64,000 bases of DNA from Virgisporangium aliadipatigenens (lineage in GTDB: Bacteria; Actinomycetota; Actinomycetes; Mycobacteriales; Micromonosporaceae). The stretch is taken from contig NZ_BOPF01000044.1 in NCBI RefSeq assembly GCF_016863615.1, forward strand, positions 25,423 to 89,422, given 5' to 3'. A program made the translations under genes and the position numbers. Positions 1 to 11,548 of this stretch are shown one piece after another. Below the pieces are notes generated by a model that was not told the origin of the DNA, ran no database searches, and worked only from the letters and a program-made list of their open reading frames with translations. Numbering within the stretch: position 1 is the first letter of the stretch; every line of letters starts with the position of its first letter.

Positions 1-15
1 CCCCTGGGAGTACCC

Positions 16-945
16 ATGCGAAGCGGACGTTCACTGCGGCTCGCGGCGAAACTCGTGACGGCCGGTGTGCTGGCCACGCTGGCGCTCACCGGGTGCGGAG
101 CGGACTCGAAGGACAGTGCCCAGCAGTCCTCGGCGGGCGCGCCGATCGAGGCGGACAAGCCCGACGACGCGGCCGGTGCGGGTCCGGCCCAGGGCGGCAA
201 CCAACCGGCCGGGGTGCCCTTACCCGAGCAGCTGCCCGACTCGGAGCGTTCGATCGTCTACAAAGGAACGTTGAACGTCCAGGTGTCCGATGTGGACAGT
301 AAGGCGACCGAGGCGGTTTCCCTCGTGCGGGCGGCGGGCGGGTTCGTCGGCGCGGACCGGCGCAACAAGGACCAGATCGTGTCGACGGCCAACCTCACGC
401 TGCGGGTGCCGCGGGACCGGTTCGCCGAGGTGCTCGACCGGCTGGCGAAGCTCGGCACCGAGACCAACCGCGACGTGTCGGCCGAGGACGTCACCGCGCA
501 GGTCGTCGACCTCAACTCGCGCATCGCCACGCAGACCGCAAGCGTCGAACGGGTCCGCGCCCTGCTGGCCCGCGCCGAGTCGATCGGCGAGATCGTCACG
601 CTGGAGGCGGAGGTCGCCAAGCGCGAGGCCGAACTGGAGTCGTTGAAGGCGAAGCTGAACAAGCTCGCCGACCTGACCGCCCTGTCGACGATCACGCTCA
701 TGCTCAGGGGCCCGGAGCCCGACCCCTCGATAACGGCCAACAACGGCTTCCTCGCCGGGCTGAAGGGCGGCTGGGAGGCATTCACCGGCTCGCTGACGGT
801 GCTGACGACCGTGCTCGGCGCGCTGCTGCCGTTCGTGGTCGGGCTGGGGCTGCCGATCTGGCTCGTGGTGTACCTGCTGCGCCGCCGCCGGGATGCGCGA
901 AGGCTCCCGGCGACCGAAGCCACCGGGAGCCCGCGGAACTCCTAG
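16..945 (+). CDS. DUF4349-family lipoprotein
   Basis: Predicted secreted, membrane-tethered protein of 309 residues. The N-terminus has basic residues, a hydrophobic stretch and a lipobox LTGC with the lipidated Cys at residue 27. A low-complexity Gly/Ala/Pro/Asp linker follows (to about residue 75), then a domain of the DUF4349 type. A coiled coil runs over about residues 176-226 (ERVRALLARAESIGEIV onwards). One transmembrane helix lies at about residues 259-288 and ends in RRRRD, so the tail is cytoplasmic. The ATG is preceded by GGGAG at a spacing of about 6 nt. DUF4349 proteins have no settled function. It converges with the amidohydrolase gene, and their stops overlap by 4 nt. Confidence 0.85.
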   Translation: MRSGRSLRLAAKLVTAGVLATLALTGCGADSKDSAQQSSAGAPIEADKPDDAAGAGPAQGGNQPAGVPLPEQLPDSERSIVYKGTLNVQVSDVDSKATEAVSLVRAAGGFVGADRRNKDQIVSTANLTLRVPRDRFAEVLDRLAKLGTETNRDVSAEDVTAQVVDLNSRIATQTASVERVRALLARAESIGEIVTLEAEVAKREAELESLKAKLNKLADLTALSTITLMLRGPEPDPSITANNGFLAGLKGGWEAFTGSLTVLTTVLGALLPFVVGLGLPIWLVVYLLRRRRDARRLPATEATGSPRNS

Positions 946-2207
946 AAGGCGCCCGCCTGCAGGGCGGCGAGGGCGGTGTGCACCATCACCCGCACGCCGT
1001 AGCCGATCGAACGCTCGTCGACGTCGAACGCCGACTGGTGGATGTCGAACTTCACGTCCGACCCGGGGATGCCGACGCCGAGGCGGATCATCGTGCCCGG
1101 GACGTTCTCCAGGTAGAACGAGAAGTCCTCGCCGCCCATGCTGATCTCGGCCTCGACGACCCGCTCGGGGCCGAGGGCCGCGCCGGCGGCACCGGCGATG
1201 ATCGCGGTCGCGAGCCGGTCGTTGATCACCGGGGGAACGCCGCGGATGTAGTCCACCTCGACGTCCGCGCCGGTGCTCGCCACCACGCTGTGGACCAGCT
1301 CGGTCACCAGCTCCGGGGCCTCGCGCCAGGCGTCGCGGTTGAGCACCCGCACGGTGCCGCGCACGACGCCCTCGCCGGGGATCGTGTTGGCGGCGTCGCC
1401 GGCCTTCACCGCGCCCCAGACCATCGAGATCCCGGCCCGGGCGTCCACGCGGCGATCCAGCAGCGACGGAACGTCCACGATGACCCGTCCGAGCGCGTGC
1501 ACCAGGTCGGCCGTCAGATGCGGGCGGGCAGTGTGCCCACCGCGTCCCTTCACCCTGACCTCGACCTTGTCCGCGGCGGCCGTGAACGGCCCGGAACGCA
1601 CACCGACGAGCCCGACCGGCAGCTGCGGTGCGCAGTGCAGCGCGAAGATCGCGTCGACGTCGCGCAGGCCGCCGGCGGCGATCACCTCGGGCGCACCGGA
1701 GGGCATCTGCTCCTCCGCCGGCTGGAACAGCAGCCGCACCCGCCCGGGGAGCTCGTCCTTCTCGGCGAGCTGCGCGAGTGCGAGTCCCGTGCCGAGCAGC
1801 ACCGTGGTGTGCACGTCGTGCCCGCAGGCGTGACATACACCGTCCACAGTGGAGCGATACGGCACGTCCTTGGTGTCGGGCAGCGGCAGCGCGTCGAGAT
1901 CCGCGCGCAGCGCGATCACCCGGTCGCCGGAACCGATGTCACAGATGACGCCGTTGCCCTTCGGAAGCATCCGTGGGCTGAGTCCGGCCTTCTTGAGCTC
2001 CCTGGCGACCAGCGCCGCGGTCTCGAACTCCTGGTTCGACAGCTCGGGGTGGGCGTGCAGGTGCCGGCGGACGGCGACCAGCTCCGCGCCCCGGGAGGCG
2101 AGCCAGCGGTCGAGCTGCCCGGGCAATGGATCGGCCCCGGGAGGAGTCTCGGGCCAGGACGACGTCAGCGAAGTGCCCGTACTGGGCACCGACAGCGCAC
2201 TCGTCAC
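942..2207 (-). CDS. M20-family metallo-amidohydrolase
   Basis: Predicted Zn/Mn-dependent N-acyl-amino-acid (IAA-conjugate type, M20D) amidohydrolase of 421 residues. Visible family motifs are HLHAHPELSNQE near residues 49-60, the metal-site CHACGHDVHTT, PAEEQMPSGAPEVI, GRGGHTARPH of the dimerisation lid, and GGEDFSFYLENVPG near the C-terminus. The open frame extends further upstream, but residues before VTSALSV look non-coding in style, so the GTG at 2207 is preferred; the SD there is weak. In many actinobacteria such a gene sits next to phosphosugar mutase and nucleoside genes, as here. The exact substrate cannot be read from the sequence. Confidence 0.93.
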   Translation of the reverse strand: MTSALSVPSTGTSLTSSWPETPPGADPLPGQLDRWLASRGAELVAVRRHLHAHPELSNQEFETAALVARELKKAGLSPRMLPKGNGVICDIGSGDRVIALRADLDALPLPDTKDVPYRSTVDGVCHACGHDVHTTVLLGTGLALAQLAEKDELPGRVRLLFQPAEEQMPSGAPEVIAAGGLRDVDAIFALHCAPQLPVGLVGVRSGPFTAAADKVEVRVKGRGGHTARPHLTADLVHALGRVIVDVPSLLDRRVDARAGISMVWGAVKAGDAANTIPGEGVVRGTVRVLNRDAWREAPELVTELVHSVVASTGADVEVDYIRGVPPVINDRLATAIIAGAAGAALGPERVVEAEISMGGEDFSFYLENVPGTMIRLGVGIPGSDVKFDIHQSAFDVDERSIGYGVRVMVHTALAALQAGAF

Positions 2208-2971
2208 GGTGAGTTCTCGTTCTCGCTCGTCTTGAGCAGCGCGCCCCGTGCGCGCCCCGGACAGCCTAGCCCCGTGGTGGTAACGGAGCGCAACATCATT
2301 CTCGTGATCAGTGGATCGCACTGGGTCACAAATCGCCTGGTGAGAGCCTTTTGTGGTTGCCGGCGATGCCAGTGTCGCATTTTTCCGCGCCGGCATGTGC
2401 CCCCACACCTCCTACAACGTGTTACGGACGGCGTAGTCACGGCATCTTCATTCGATCGTTACGCCGGGTCAGCCAAAATGGCGGGCTCACCGGCCAAGAT
2501 GCCCGAGGAAGGACGCAGCGTGACGACTCGATACGCAGGCTGGCACGACCTGGGGGGTTCTCGCCGTACACGCCGTCCGTCACCTCCGTCCGGGAGCGAC
2601 CTTGTGCTTTGCGCACAAATAAAACATCTTGTCGCATATATCCGGCCGCGGTCGGCAACGCATCGCCGGTCACCCGTTGACGTTCAACATTCCCGATCCG
2701 CGCTGGCCTAATCTTCCGACCCGATCTGTACCTTTGTCGCGAATTTGCGAAAAATGCTCCGGTCCCCTTTCGGGGACATCCCGCCGCCACGGCCCACCAC
2801 ACATTCGCATCCAACGTTCGGACGGACTGCCCTCGCCCGTCAGCCGGGCACGCGACACGGTCGGCATCGATGTGCGACCCGCCGGTGCGACCCGGGCCGA
2901 CGCCGTCTAGCTGTGAGGAGCGGGGGGCCGCACGATAGGGTGGACCGACTCAATCGCCCCCTCCTGCGACG
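2208..2971. other. Long divergent intergenic region
   Basis: About 760 bp with no supported gene, between the divergently transcribed amidohydrolase and kinase genes; its middle is visibly richer in A/T than the flanks. It holds two short inverted repeats: TTGTGC/GCACAA (2602-2618) followed by an A-rich run, and GTCCCC/GGGGAC (2762-2777). A TAGGGT -10-like box for the kinase gene is at 2936-2941. I see no tRNA or known RNA family in it. Confidence 0.5.
2936..2941 (+). promoter_or_regulatory. -10 box for the Ser/Thr kinase gene
   Basis: TAGGGT matches the actinobacterial TANNNT -10 consensus and lies 30 nt before the GTG start, giving a short leader. No convincing -35 is visible. Confidence 0.45.
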
Positions 2972-5818
<2,847 letters not shown>

Positions 5819-5828
5819 GTTTCCCCGC

Positions 5829-7448
5829 ATGACCGACGGGCTTGTCGAAGAGGCGTTGCGCTGGATCGAGGACGATCCGGACGAGGCCGACCGGGCCGAG
5901 CTGCGCGCCGTTCTGGACGGGTTGCCGGGCACACGCGCCGAGCTGGCGGAGCGGTTCGCGGGGCCGCTGACGTTCGGGACCGCCGGGCTGCGGGGTCCGC
6001 TGCGCGCCGGCCCCAACGGCATGAACCTCGCCGTGGTGCGCGCCGCCGCCGCCGGACTCGTCGCCTGGCTGGCCGCACGGGACGCGCAGGGGCCGCTGGT
6101 CATCGGGTACGACGCCCGGCGGGGCTCGAAGGCGTTCGCGGAGGAGACGGCGCGCGTGGCGACCGGGGCCGGACGGCCGGCGCTGGTGCTGCCGCGCCCA
6201 CTGCCGACGCCGGTCCTGGCGCACCTCGTCCGCCGCCTCGGCGCAGCCGCCGGTGTGGTCGTCACGGCCAGCCACAACCCGCCCGAGGACAACGGCTACA
6301 AGGTGTACCTGGCCGACGGGGCACAGCTCGTACCGCCGGCCGACCGGGAGATCGAGGCGGCCATCCGGGCCGTCGGTCCACTGTCGACAGTCCCGTTGGG
6401 ACACTCCGGCGAGGTACTGCCCGAGTCGGCTATCGAGTCCTATGTGGACAGTGCGGTGGCCGCGATCCCGGCCGGCGGGCCGCGCGGGCTGACCGTGGCG
6501 TACACGCCGCTGCACGGGGTCGGCGCGCCGGTGCTCTCCGCCGTGCTCGAACGGGCCGGGTTCGCCGCGCCGCTCAGCGTCGCCGAGCAGGTGAAGCCCG
6601 ATGCGGCGTTCCCGACGGTGTCGTTCCCCAATCCGGAGGAGCCGGGGGCGATGGATCGCGTTCTCGCGCTCGCGGCGGCGAACGGCGCGGACATCGCGCT
6701 CGCGAACGACCCCGACGCGGACCGGTGCGCGGTCGCCGTGCCCGGGCCGTCCGGCTGGCGGATGCTGCGCGGCGACGAGGTGGGCGTGCTGCTCGCCGAC
6801 CACCTGATGCGGCGCGGGGTCACCGGCCGCTACGCCACCACGATCGTCTCGTCGTCGATGCTGCGCGCCATGTGCGCGGCGCGGGGCGTGCCGTACGGGG
6901 AGACGCTGACCGGCTTCAAGTGGATCGTGCGCGCCGGTGACGACCTGGCGTTCGGCTACGAAGAGGCGCTCGGCTACTGCGTCGCCCCGGAGCACGTGCG
7001 CGACAAGGACGGCATCACCGCCGCGCTGACCGTCTGCGAACTGGCCGCCGGCCTGAAGGCGCAGGGGCGCACGCTGCTCGACCGGCTGGACGAGCTGGCG
7101 CGGGAGTTCGGGGTGTACGCCACGGACCAGCTGTCGGTGCGGGTCACCGACCTGTCCGAGATCGCGCGGGCGATGGAGACGGTGCGCCGCCGGCCCCCGG
7201 TGTCCATGTTGGACGAACCGGTGTCCGATGTGGAGGACCTGCTGCCCGACGCGGACGTGCTGATCCTGCGGGCGGACGGGATCCGCGTCGTGGTGCGCCC
7301 GTCCGGCACCGAGCCCAAGCTCAAGGCCTACCTGGAGGTCGTGGAACCCGCGGGCGACGACCTCGCGGCGGCCCGCGAGCGCGCGGCGGCCGGCGTGGCC
7401 GCGCTCCGCGCCGAGGTGGCCGCGTCGCTCGGCCTCATCCGCCCGTAA
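5829..7448 (+). CDS. Phospho-sugar mutase (PGM2/phosphopentomutase-like)
   Basis: Alpha-D-phosphohexomutase superfamily enzyme of 539 residues that moves phosphate between C1 and C5/C6 of a sugar. All four active-site signatures are present: catalytic Ser loop TASHNPPEDNGYK (about 145-157), Mg loop NDPDADR (about 294-300), sugar loop GYEEALGY (about 376) and phosphate loop RPSGTEPK (about 491). The protein is often annotated as phosphomannomutase. Its position with upp, deoC and aldehyde dehydrogenases suggests that (deoxy)ribose-1-phosphate is the real substrate, which would feed DeoC; this role is inferred from context. There is no SD, and a TANNNT box 7 nt upstream suggests leaderless translation. 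Confidence 0.93.
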   Translation: MTDGLVEEALRWIEDDPDEADRAELRAVLDGLPGTRAELAERFAGPLTFGTAGLRGPLRAGPNGMNLAVVRAAAAGLVAWLAARDAQGPLVIGYDARRGSKAFAEETARVATGAGRPALVLPRPLPTPVLAHLVRRLGAAAGVVVTASHNPPEDNGYKVYLADGAQLVPPADREIEAAIRAVGPLSTVPLGHSGEVLPESAIESYVDSAVAAIPAGGPRGLTVAYTPLHGVGAPVLSAVLERAGFAAPLSVAEQVKPDAAFPTVSFPNPEEPGAMDRVLALAAANGADIALANDPDADRCAVAVPGPSGWRMLRGDEVGVLLADHLMRRGVTGRYATTIVSSSMLRAMCAARGVPYGETLTGFKWIVRAGDDLAFGYEEALGYCVAPEHVRDKDGITAALTVCELAAGLKAQGRTLLDRLDELAREFGVYATDQLSVRVTDLSEIARAMETVRRRPPVSMLDEPVSDVEDLLPDADVLILRADGIRVVVRPSGTEPKLKAYLEVVEPAGDDLAAARERAAAGVAALRAEVAASLGLIRP

Positions 7449-7505
7449 GTACTGGGGCGATACGCAGGTCAAGCGGCGCTCATAACCTGCGTACGGCCCC
7501 GGTAC
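7449..7505. terminator. Long imperfect palindrome 3' of the mutase gene
   Basis: Starts at the base after the stop codon. Arms 7449-7469 and 7485-7505 pair at 18 of 21 positions plus one G-T wobble, around a 15-nt loop. There is no T-run, so it would act as a hairpin terminator or mRNA 3'-end stabiliser without a U-tract. A dispersed-repeat copy follows directly. Confidence 0.55.
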
Positions 7506-7623
7506 TTGGGGACGCGGGCCCGGCAGCGGAGTGGTCGAGCACGCGAAGCGGCTCGGCCCGGAGCGGTGCGGCCCGGGAGGCAGCGGTCGTGCCCCCGACG
7601 GGCCCGCGTCGATGAAGGCTCTA
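7503..7623 (+). repeat. Dispersed 3'-end repeat, copy A
   Basis: Lies between the convergent mutase and upp genes. It shares with copy C the left part (CTTGGGGACGCGGGCCCGGC-like, then GGTCGAGCACGC) and with copy E the right part (CAGCGGT, GTGCCCCCGACGG, ending GATGAAGGCTCTA). Internal arms GCGGGCCCG and CGGGCCCGC can pair. The CTA at its end is the complement of the upp TAG stop. Confidence 0.65.
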
Positions 7624-8259
7624 CTCCGCGAAGCGGGGCATGCCGCCGAACTGGCGGTCGCCGGCGTCGCCCAGCCCCGGCACGATGAACGCGCGATCGT
7701 TGAGCCGCTCGTCGATCGACGCCGTGACCAGGCGCATCGGCAGGCCCGAATCGCGAAGGCGCTGCACGCCCTCCGGCGCGGCCAGCACACAGATCACCGT
7801 GACGTCCGTGCAGCCCCGGTCGACCAGCAGCCGCACGCAGTGCTCCAGCGACCCGCCGGTGGCGAGCATCGGGTCGAGCACCAGCACCGGCTTGCCGCTG
7901 AGGTCGGCCGGCAGCGACTCCAGGTAGGCGCGCGGCGCGAACGTCTCCTCGTCCCGCGCCAGCCCCACGAACCCCATGGACGACTCCGGCAGCAGCGCCA
8001 ACGCCGCGTCGGCCATGCCCAGCCCCGCCCGCAGAACGGGCACCAGCAGCGGCGGGTTGCCGATCCGCGCACCCGTCGTCGGGGCCACCGGCGTCTCCAC
8101 CGCGAACTCCTCCACCGGGAAGGCCCGCGCCGCCTCGTACACGAGCATGGTGGTCAGCTCGTGCAGGGCCGCGCGGAACGACGCGGAGTCGGTGCGCGAG
8201 TCGCGCATGTCGGTCAGTCGCGACCGGACCAGAGGGTGCTCAACCACGAGTACGTCCAC
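7621..8259 (-). CDS. upp: Uracil phosphoribosyltransferase
   Basis: Makes UMP from uracil and PRPP (pyrimidine salvage, cytoplasmic). The product is 212 residues, the normal family length. The PRPP-binding loop [11 protein letters not shown] lies at about residues 126-136 and the uracil-binding C-terminal GDAGDRQFG is intact. The frame runs far upstream, but the GTG at 8259 ([11 protein letters not shown]) gives the family N-terminus and has a TAGGTT -10 box exactly 7 nt upstream. Divergent from deoC over 40 bp. It would reuse the uracil released by the deoA/cdd enzymes coded at 27-29 kb. Confidence 0.96.
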   Translation of the reverse strand: MDVLVVEHPLVRSRLTDMRDSRTDSASFRAALHELTTMLVYEAARAFPVEEFAVETPVAPTTGARIGNPPLLVPVLRAGLGMADAALALLPESSMGFVGLARDEETFAPRAYLESLPADLSGKPVLVLDPMLATGGSLEHCVRLLVDRGCTDVTVICVLAAPEGVQRLRDSGLPMRLVTASIDERLNDRAFIVPGLGDAGDRQFGGMPRFAE

Positions 8260-8299
8260 GGCGCTCAACCTAGCGGATCGTCTGCGTAGACTCGGCCGC
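8260..8299. promoter_or_regulatory. Back-to-back leaderless promoters of upp and deoC
   Basis: Only 40 bp separate two start codons. On the minus strand TAGGTT (8272-8267) is followed by 7 nt and the upp GTG. On the plus strand TAGACT (8287-8292) is followed by 7 nt and the deoC ATG. Neither gene has an SD. The deoC -10 falls where the upp -35 should be, so the two promoters share bases. Confidence 0.6.
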
Positions 8300-9214
8300 A
8301 TGACCGCTGTCATCCAGCCCACCGACCTCAGGGCATACCTGCACGGCCTGCCGGGGGTCGACAAGGTGGGCGCGGAGCAGCGGGCCGCGATGCTCGGCAC
8401 CCGTTCCATCAAGACGACCTCGAAGCGCGCGGCCCTGGACCTCGCGATCCGCATGGTGGACCTGACCACGCTGGAGGGGGCGGACACGCCCGGCAAGGTC
8501 CGGGCGCTCTGCGCGAAGGCGCGGCACCCGGGCGGCGACGCCCCGGCGGTCGCGGCGGTCTGCGTGTACCCCTCGATGGTGCCGGTGGCCGCCGAGGCGC
8601 TCAGGGGCAGCGGGATCCACGTGGCGAGCGTGGCGACGGCGTTCCCGTCGGGGCAGGCGCCGCTTCCGATCAAGCTCGCCGACACCCGCGCGGCCGTGCG
8701 CGACGGCGCCGACGAGATCGACATGGTGATCAACCGCGGGGCGTTCCTGAGCGGCCGCTACGACCAGGTCTTCGAGGAGATCGTGGCGGTCAAGGAGGCC
8801 TGCGGCGAGGCCCACCTCAAGGTCATCCTGGAGACCGGCGAGCTGGCCACCTACGACAACGTGCGGCGCGCCTCCTGGCTGGCGATGCTCGCCGGCGGCG
8901 ACTTCATCAAGACCTCCACCGGCAAGGTGCAGCCGGCCGCCACCCCGGCCGTGACGCTGGTCATGCTGGAGGCCGTGCGCGATTTCCGGGCCGCGACCGG
9001 CCGGATCGTCGGGGTCAAGCCGGCCGGCGGCATCCGCACCGCCAAGGACGCGATCAAGTACCTGGTGCTGGTCGCCGAGACCGCCGGGGAGACCTGGCTG
9101 GACCCGGACCTGTTCCGGTTCGGCGCCTCCACGCTGCTCAACGACCTGCTGCTGCAGCGGACCAAAATGGCCACCGGCCGGTACTCCGGCCCCGACTACG
9201 TGACGCTGGACTGA
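8300..9214 (+). CDS. deoC: Deoxyribose-phosphate aldolase
   Basis: Splits 2-deoxyribose-5-phosphate into acetaldehyde and glyceraldehyde-3-phosphate. The product is 304 residues, longer than the 250-residue E. coli type because of an N-terminal extension common in actinobacteria. The Schiff-base Lys is in FIKTSTGK (Lys204) and the second catalytic Lys in GVKPAGGIR (Lys240); the Asp of DEIDMVIN is also present. The frame is open upstream, but the ATG at 8300 is preferred because a TAGACT -10 box precedes it by 7 nt. Two aldehyde dehydrogenase genes follow, the first after 3 nt, consistent with removal of the acetaldehyde product. Confidence 0.96.
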   Translation: MTAVIQPTDLRAYLHGLPGVDKVGAEQRAAMLGTRSIKTTSKRAALDLAIRMVDLTTLEGADTPGKVRALCAKARHPGGDAPAVAAVCVYPSMVPVAAEALRGSGIHVASVATAFPSGQAPLPIKLADTRAAVRDGADEIDMVINRGAFLSGRYDQVFEEIVAVKEACGEAHLKVILETGELATYDNVRRASWLAMLAGGDFIKTSTGKVQPAATPAVTLVMLEAVRDFRAATGRIVGVKPAGGIRTAKDAIKYLVLVAETAGETWLDPDLFRFGASTLLNDLLLQRTKMATGRYSGPDYVTLD

Positions 9215-9217
9215 GGC

Positions 9218-10651
9218 ATGTCGTTCTTCGAGTACGCGCCCGCCCCGGAGTCCCGGTCCATTGTGGACATCCGGTCCTCCTACGGTCTGTTCATCGACGG
9301 GTCCTTTGTGGACAGTGTCGACGGGAAGACGTTCAAGTCGGTCAACCCGGCCACCGAGGAGCAGCTCGCCGAGGTGGTCGAAGGCTCCCCCGCCGACGTG
9401 GACGCGGCGGTCGCGGCCGCGCGGCGCGCGTTCGACACGGTGTGGGGGCCGATGTCGGGGGCCGACAGGTCCAAGTACCTGTTCCGGATCGCGCGCCTGA
9501 TTCAAGAGCGTTCGAGGGAACTGGCGGTGCTCGAGTCCCTCGACAACGGCAAGCCGATCCGGGAGGCCCGCGACGTCGACCTGCCGTTGGTGGCGGCGCA
9601 CTTCTTCTACTACGCCGGCTGGGCGGACAAACTTTCGCACGCCGGCTTCGGATCGGATCCGCGGCCGCTTGGCGTGGCCGCACAGGTCATCCCGTGGAAC
9701 TTCCCGCTGCTCATGCTCGCCTGGAAGATCGCCCCGGCGCTGGCCTGCGGCAACACCGTCGTGCTCAAGCCCGCGGAGACGACGCCGCTGACCGCGCTGC
9801 TGTTCGCCGAGATCTGCCAGCAGGCCGACCTGCCCCCGGGCGTGGTCAACATCGTCACCGGCGCCGGCGAGACGGGTCGCGCGCTCGTGGAGCACCCGGG
9901 CGTGGACAAGGTGGCGTTCACCGGCTCGACCGAGGTCGGGCGGGCGATCGCACGCTCCGTCGCCGGCACCCGCAAGCGCCTCACCCTCGAACTGGGCGGC
10001 AAGGCGGCCAACATCGTGTTCGACGACGCCCCGATCGACCAGGCCGTCGAGGGGATCGTCAACGGCATCTTCTTCAACCAGGGGCACGTGTGCTGCGCCG
10101 GTTCGCGGCTGCTGGTGCAGGAGTCGGTGCAGGATTCCTTCTTGGACGCGCTGAAGCGGCGGATGTCGCTGCTGCGCGTCGGTGACCCCCTGGACAAGAA
10201 CACCGACGTCGGCGCGATCAACTCCGCCGCGCAGCTCGCCCGGATCAGGGAACTCTCCGCCGTCGGCGAGGAGGAGGGGGCTTCGCGCTGGTCGCCGGCG
10301 TGCGAGCTGCCCGACCGGGGGTTCTGGTTCGCGCCGACGCTCTTCACCGGGGTGTCGCAGGCGCACCGGATCGCGCGCGAGGAGATCTTCGGGCCGGTGC
10401 TGTCGGTGCTGACGTTCCGGACGCCGGACGAGGCCGTCGAGAAGGCGAACAACACGCCGTACGGGCTGTCGGCCGGCATCTGGACCGAGAAGGGCTCCCG
10501 CATCCTCGCCGTCGCCGACCGGCTGCGCGCCGGTGTGGTGTGGGCGAACACGTTCAACAAGTTCGACCCGACGTCGCCGTTCGGCGGGTACAAGGAGTCG
10601 GGCTACGGGCGCGAGGGCGGCCGTCACGGGTTGGAGGCGTACCTTGCCTGA
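9218..10651 (+). CDS. Aldehyde dehydrogenase (catalytically complete)
   Basis: NAD(P)-dependent aldehyde dehydrogenase of 477 residues. Visible motifs: PWNFPLLMLAWK of the cofactor site, FTGSTEVGR of the Rossmann fold, the general-base Glu in LELGGKAANI (about 258) and the nucleophilic Cys in GHVCCAGSR (about 292), with NTFNKFDPTSPFGGYKESG at the end. It lies 3 nt after deoC, so acetaldehyde is the likely substrate, but this is inferred. Its C-terminus overlaps the next gene by 8 nt, which suggests co-translation of the two ALDH-type proteins. Confidence 0.94.
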   Translation: MSFFEYAPAPESRSIVDIRSSYGLFIDGSFVDSVDGKTFKSVNPATEEQLAEVVEGSPADVDAAVAAARRAFDTVWGPMSGADRSKYLFRIARLIQERSRELAVLESLDNGKPIREARDVDLPLVAAHFFYYAGWADKLSHAGFGSDPRPLGVAAQVIPWNFPLLMLAWKIAPALACGNTVVLKPAETTPLTALLFAEICQQADLPPGVVNIVTGAGETGRALVEHPGVDKVAFTGSTEVGRAIARSVAGTRKRLTLELGGKAANIVFDDAPIDQAVEGIVNGIFFNQGHVCCAGSRLLVQESVQDSFLDALKRRMSLLRVGDPLDKNTDVGAINSAAQLARIRELSAVGEEEGASRWSPACELPDRGFWFAPTLFTGVSQAHRIAREEIFGPVLSVLTFRTPDEAVEKANNTPYGLSAGIWTEKGSRILAVADRLRAGVVWANTFNKFDPTSPFGGYKESGYGREGGRHGLEAYLA

Positions 10652-11483
10652 GCGTCTCGCCGTCCGCAAGACGTACAAGCTGTTCATCGGGGGCGCGTTC
10701 CCGCGAAGCGAATCGGGGAGGTCGTATCCCGTGTCGTCGCCTTCCGGCGAGACCGTCAACGCATCCCTGGCCTCGCGCAAGGACGCGCGGGACGCGGTGC
10801 GCGCGGCGCGTTCGGCGTTCCCGAAATGGGCCGGGGCGACCGCGTACAACCGTGGGCAGATCCTGTACCGGATCGCGGAGATGATCGAGGGCCGGCGTGA
10901 ACAGTTCATCGCCGAGACCCGGGACGCGGCCGGCGTCGACGCCGCGATCGACCGCTGGGTCTGGTACGCCGGCTGGGCCGACAAGATCGCCCAGGTGCAC
11001 GGCGGCGCCAACCCCGTCGCGGGCCCCTACTTCAACCTCTCCGCACCCGAGCCCACCGGCGTCGTGGCCGTCGTGGCGCCGCCCGACTCGCCGCTGCTCG
11101 GCCTCGTGAGCGTCGTCGCGCCGGCGATCGTCACCGGCAACACCGTCGTGGTGCTGGCGGCCGAGGACCACCCGTTGCCCGCGATCACGCTGGCCGAGGT
11201 GCTGGCCACCTCCGACCTGCCGGCCGGCGTCGTGAACATCCTCACCGGCCGCCCCGCCGAGACGGCGCCGTGGCTCGCCGCGCACATGGACGTCAACGGA
11301 CTGGACCTGACCGGCGCGACCGACCCGGAGCTGGCGACGGCCTGGGAACGCGACGCCGCCGAGAACCTGAAGCGCGTCCTGCGCCCCTCCCCCGACGCGA
11401 TCGACTGGTCCGCGGATCCGGGAACCGGGCGCATGACCACCTTCCTCGAGACAAAGACCGTCTGGCACCCCAAGGGGGTGTAA
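10644..11483 (+). CDS. Truncated aldehyde dehydrogenase-like partner, no catalytic Cys
   Basis: 279 residues with clear ALDH similarity over the N-terminal and cofactor-binding parts (KTYKLFIGGAFPRSESG, WYAGWADKIAQVHGG, VVAVVAPPDSPLLGLVSVV, LPAGVVNILTG). The region that would carry the catalytic Cys is absent, and PPDSP replaces the usual PWNFP. The frame ends cleanly with no homologous remnant behind it, so this looks like a maintained short form and not a frameshift. The TTG at 10644 is chosen because GGAGG lies 6 nt upstream, inside the previous gene. The intact+short pair resembles the two domains of ALDH16 proteins. It may be a structural or dimerisation subunit. Confidence 0.85.
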   Translation: MPERLAVRKTYKLFIGGAFPRSESGRSYPVSSPSGETVNASLASRKDARDAVRAARSAFPKWAGATAYNRGQILYRIAEMIEGRREQFIAETRDAAGVDAAIDRWVWYAGWADKIAQVHGGANPVAGPYFNLSAPEPTGVVAVVAPPDSPLLGLVSVVAPAIVTGNTVVVLAAEDHPLPAITLAEVLATSDLPAGVVNILTGRPAETAPWLAAHMDVNGLDLTGATDPELATAWERDAAENLKRVLRPSPDAIDWSADPGTGRMTTFLETKTVWHPKGV

Positions 11484-11504
11484 GCGGACTCACCCGGCGC
11501 GCAC

Positions 11505-11510
11505 TAGGGT
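11505..11510 (+). promoter_or_regulatory. -10 box for the acidic protein gene
   Basis: TAGGGT, about 38 nt before the GTG at 11549. That start has a strong GGAGGT SD at 11536-11543. Confidence 0.4.
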
Positions 11511-11548
11511 GGTGCACGCCTTGAACGCAGTCATAACCGGAGGTCGAC

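Noticed and set aside
2602..2618. Riboswitch or small RNA in the 2.2-2.97 kb gap
   Set aside because: Only short isolated hairpins; no conserved riboswitch core or tRNA-like fold could be recognised.
8270..11011. A 913-codon minus-strand frame opposite deoC and the aldehyde dehydrogenase genes
   Set aside because: Shadow frame with His/Arg/Gly-rich text and no recognisable domain.
10644..11483. The short aldehyde dehydrogenase as a frameshifted pseudogene
   Set aside because: Strong SD, clean overlap with the upstream gene, and no ALDH remnant in any frame after its stop; a maintained short form fits better.
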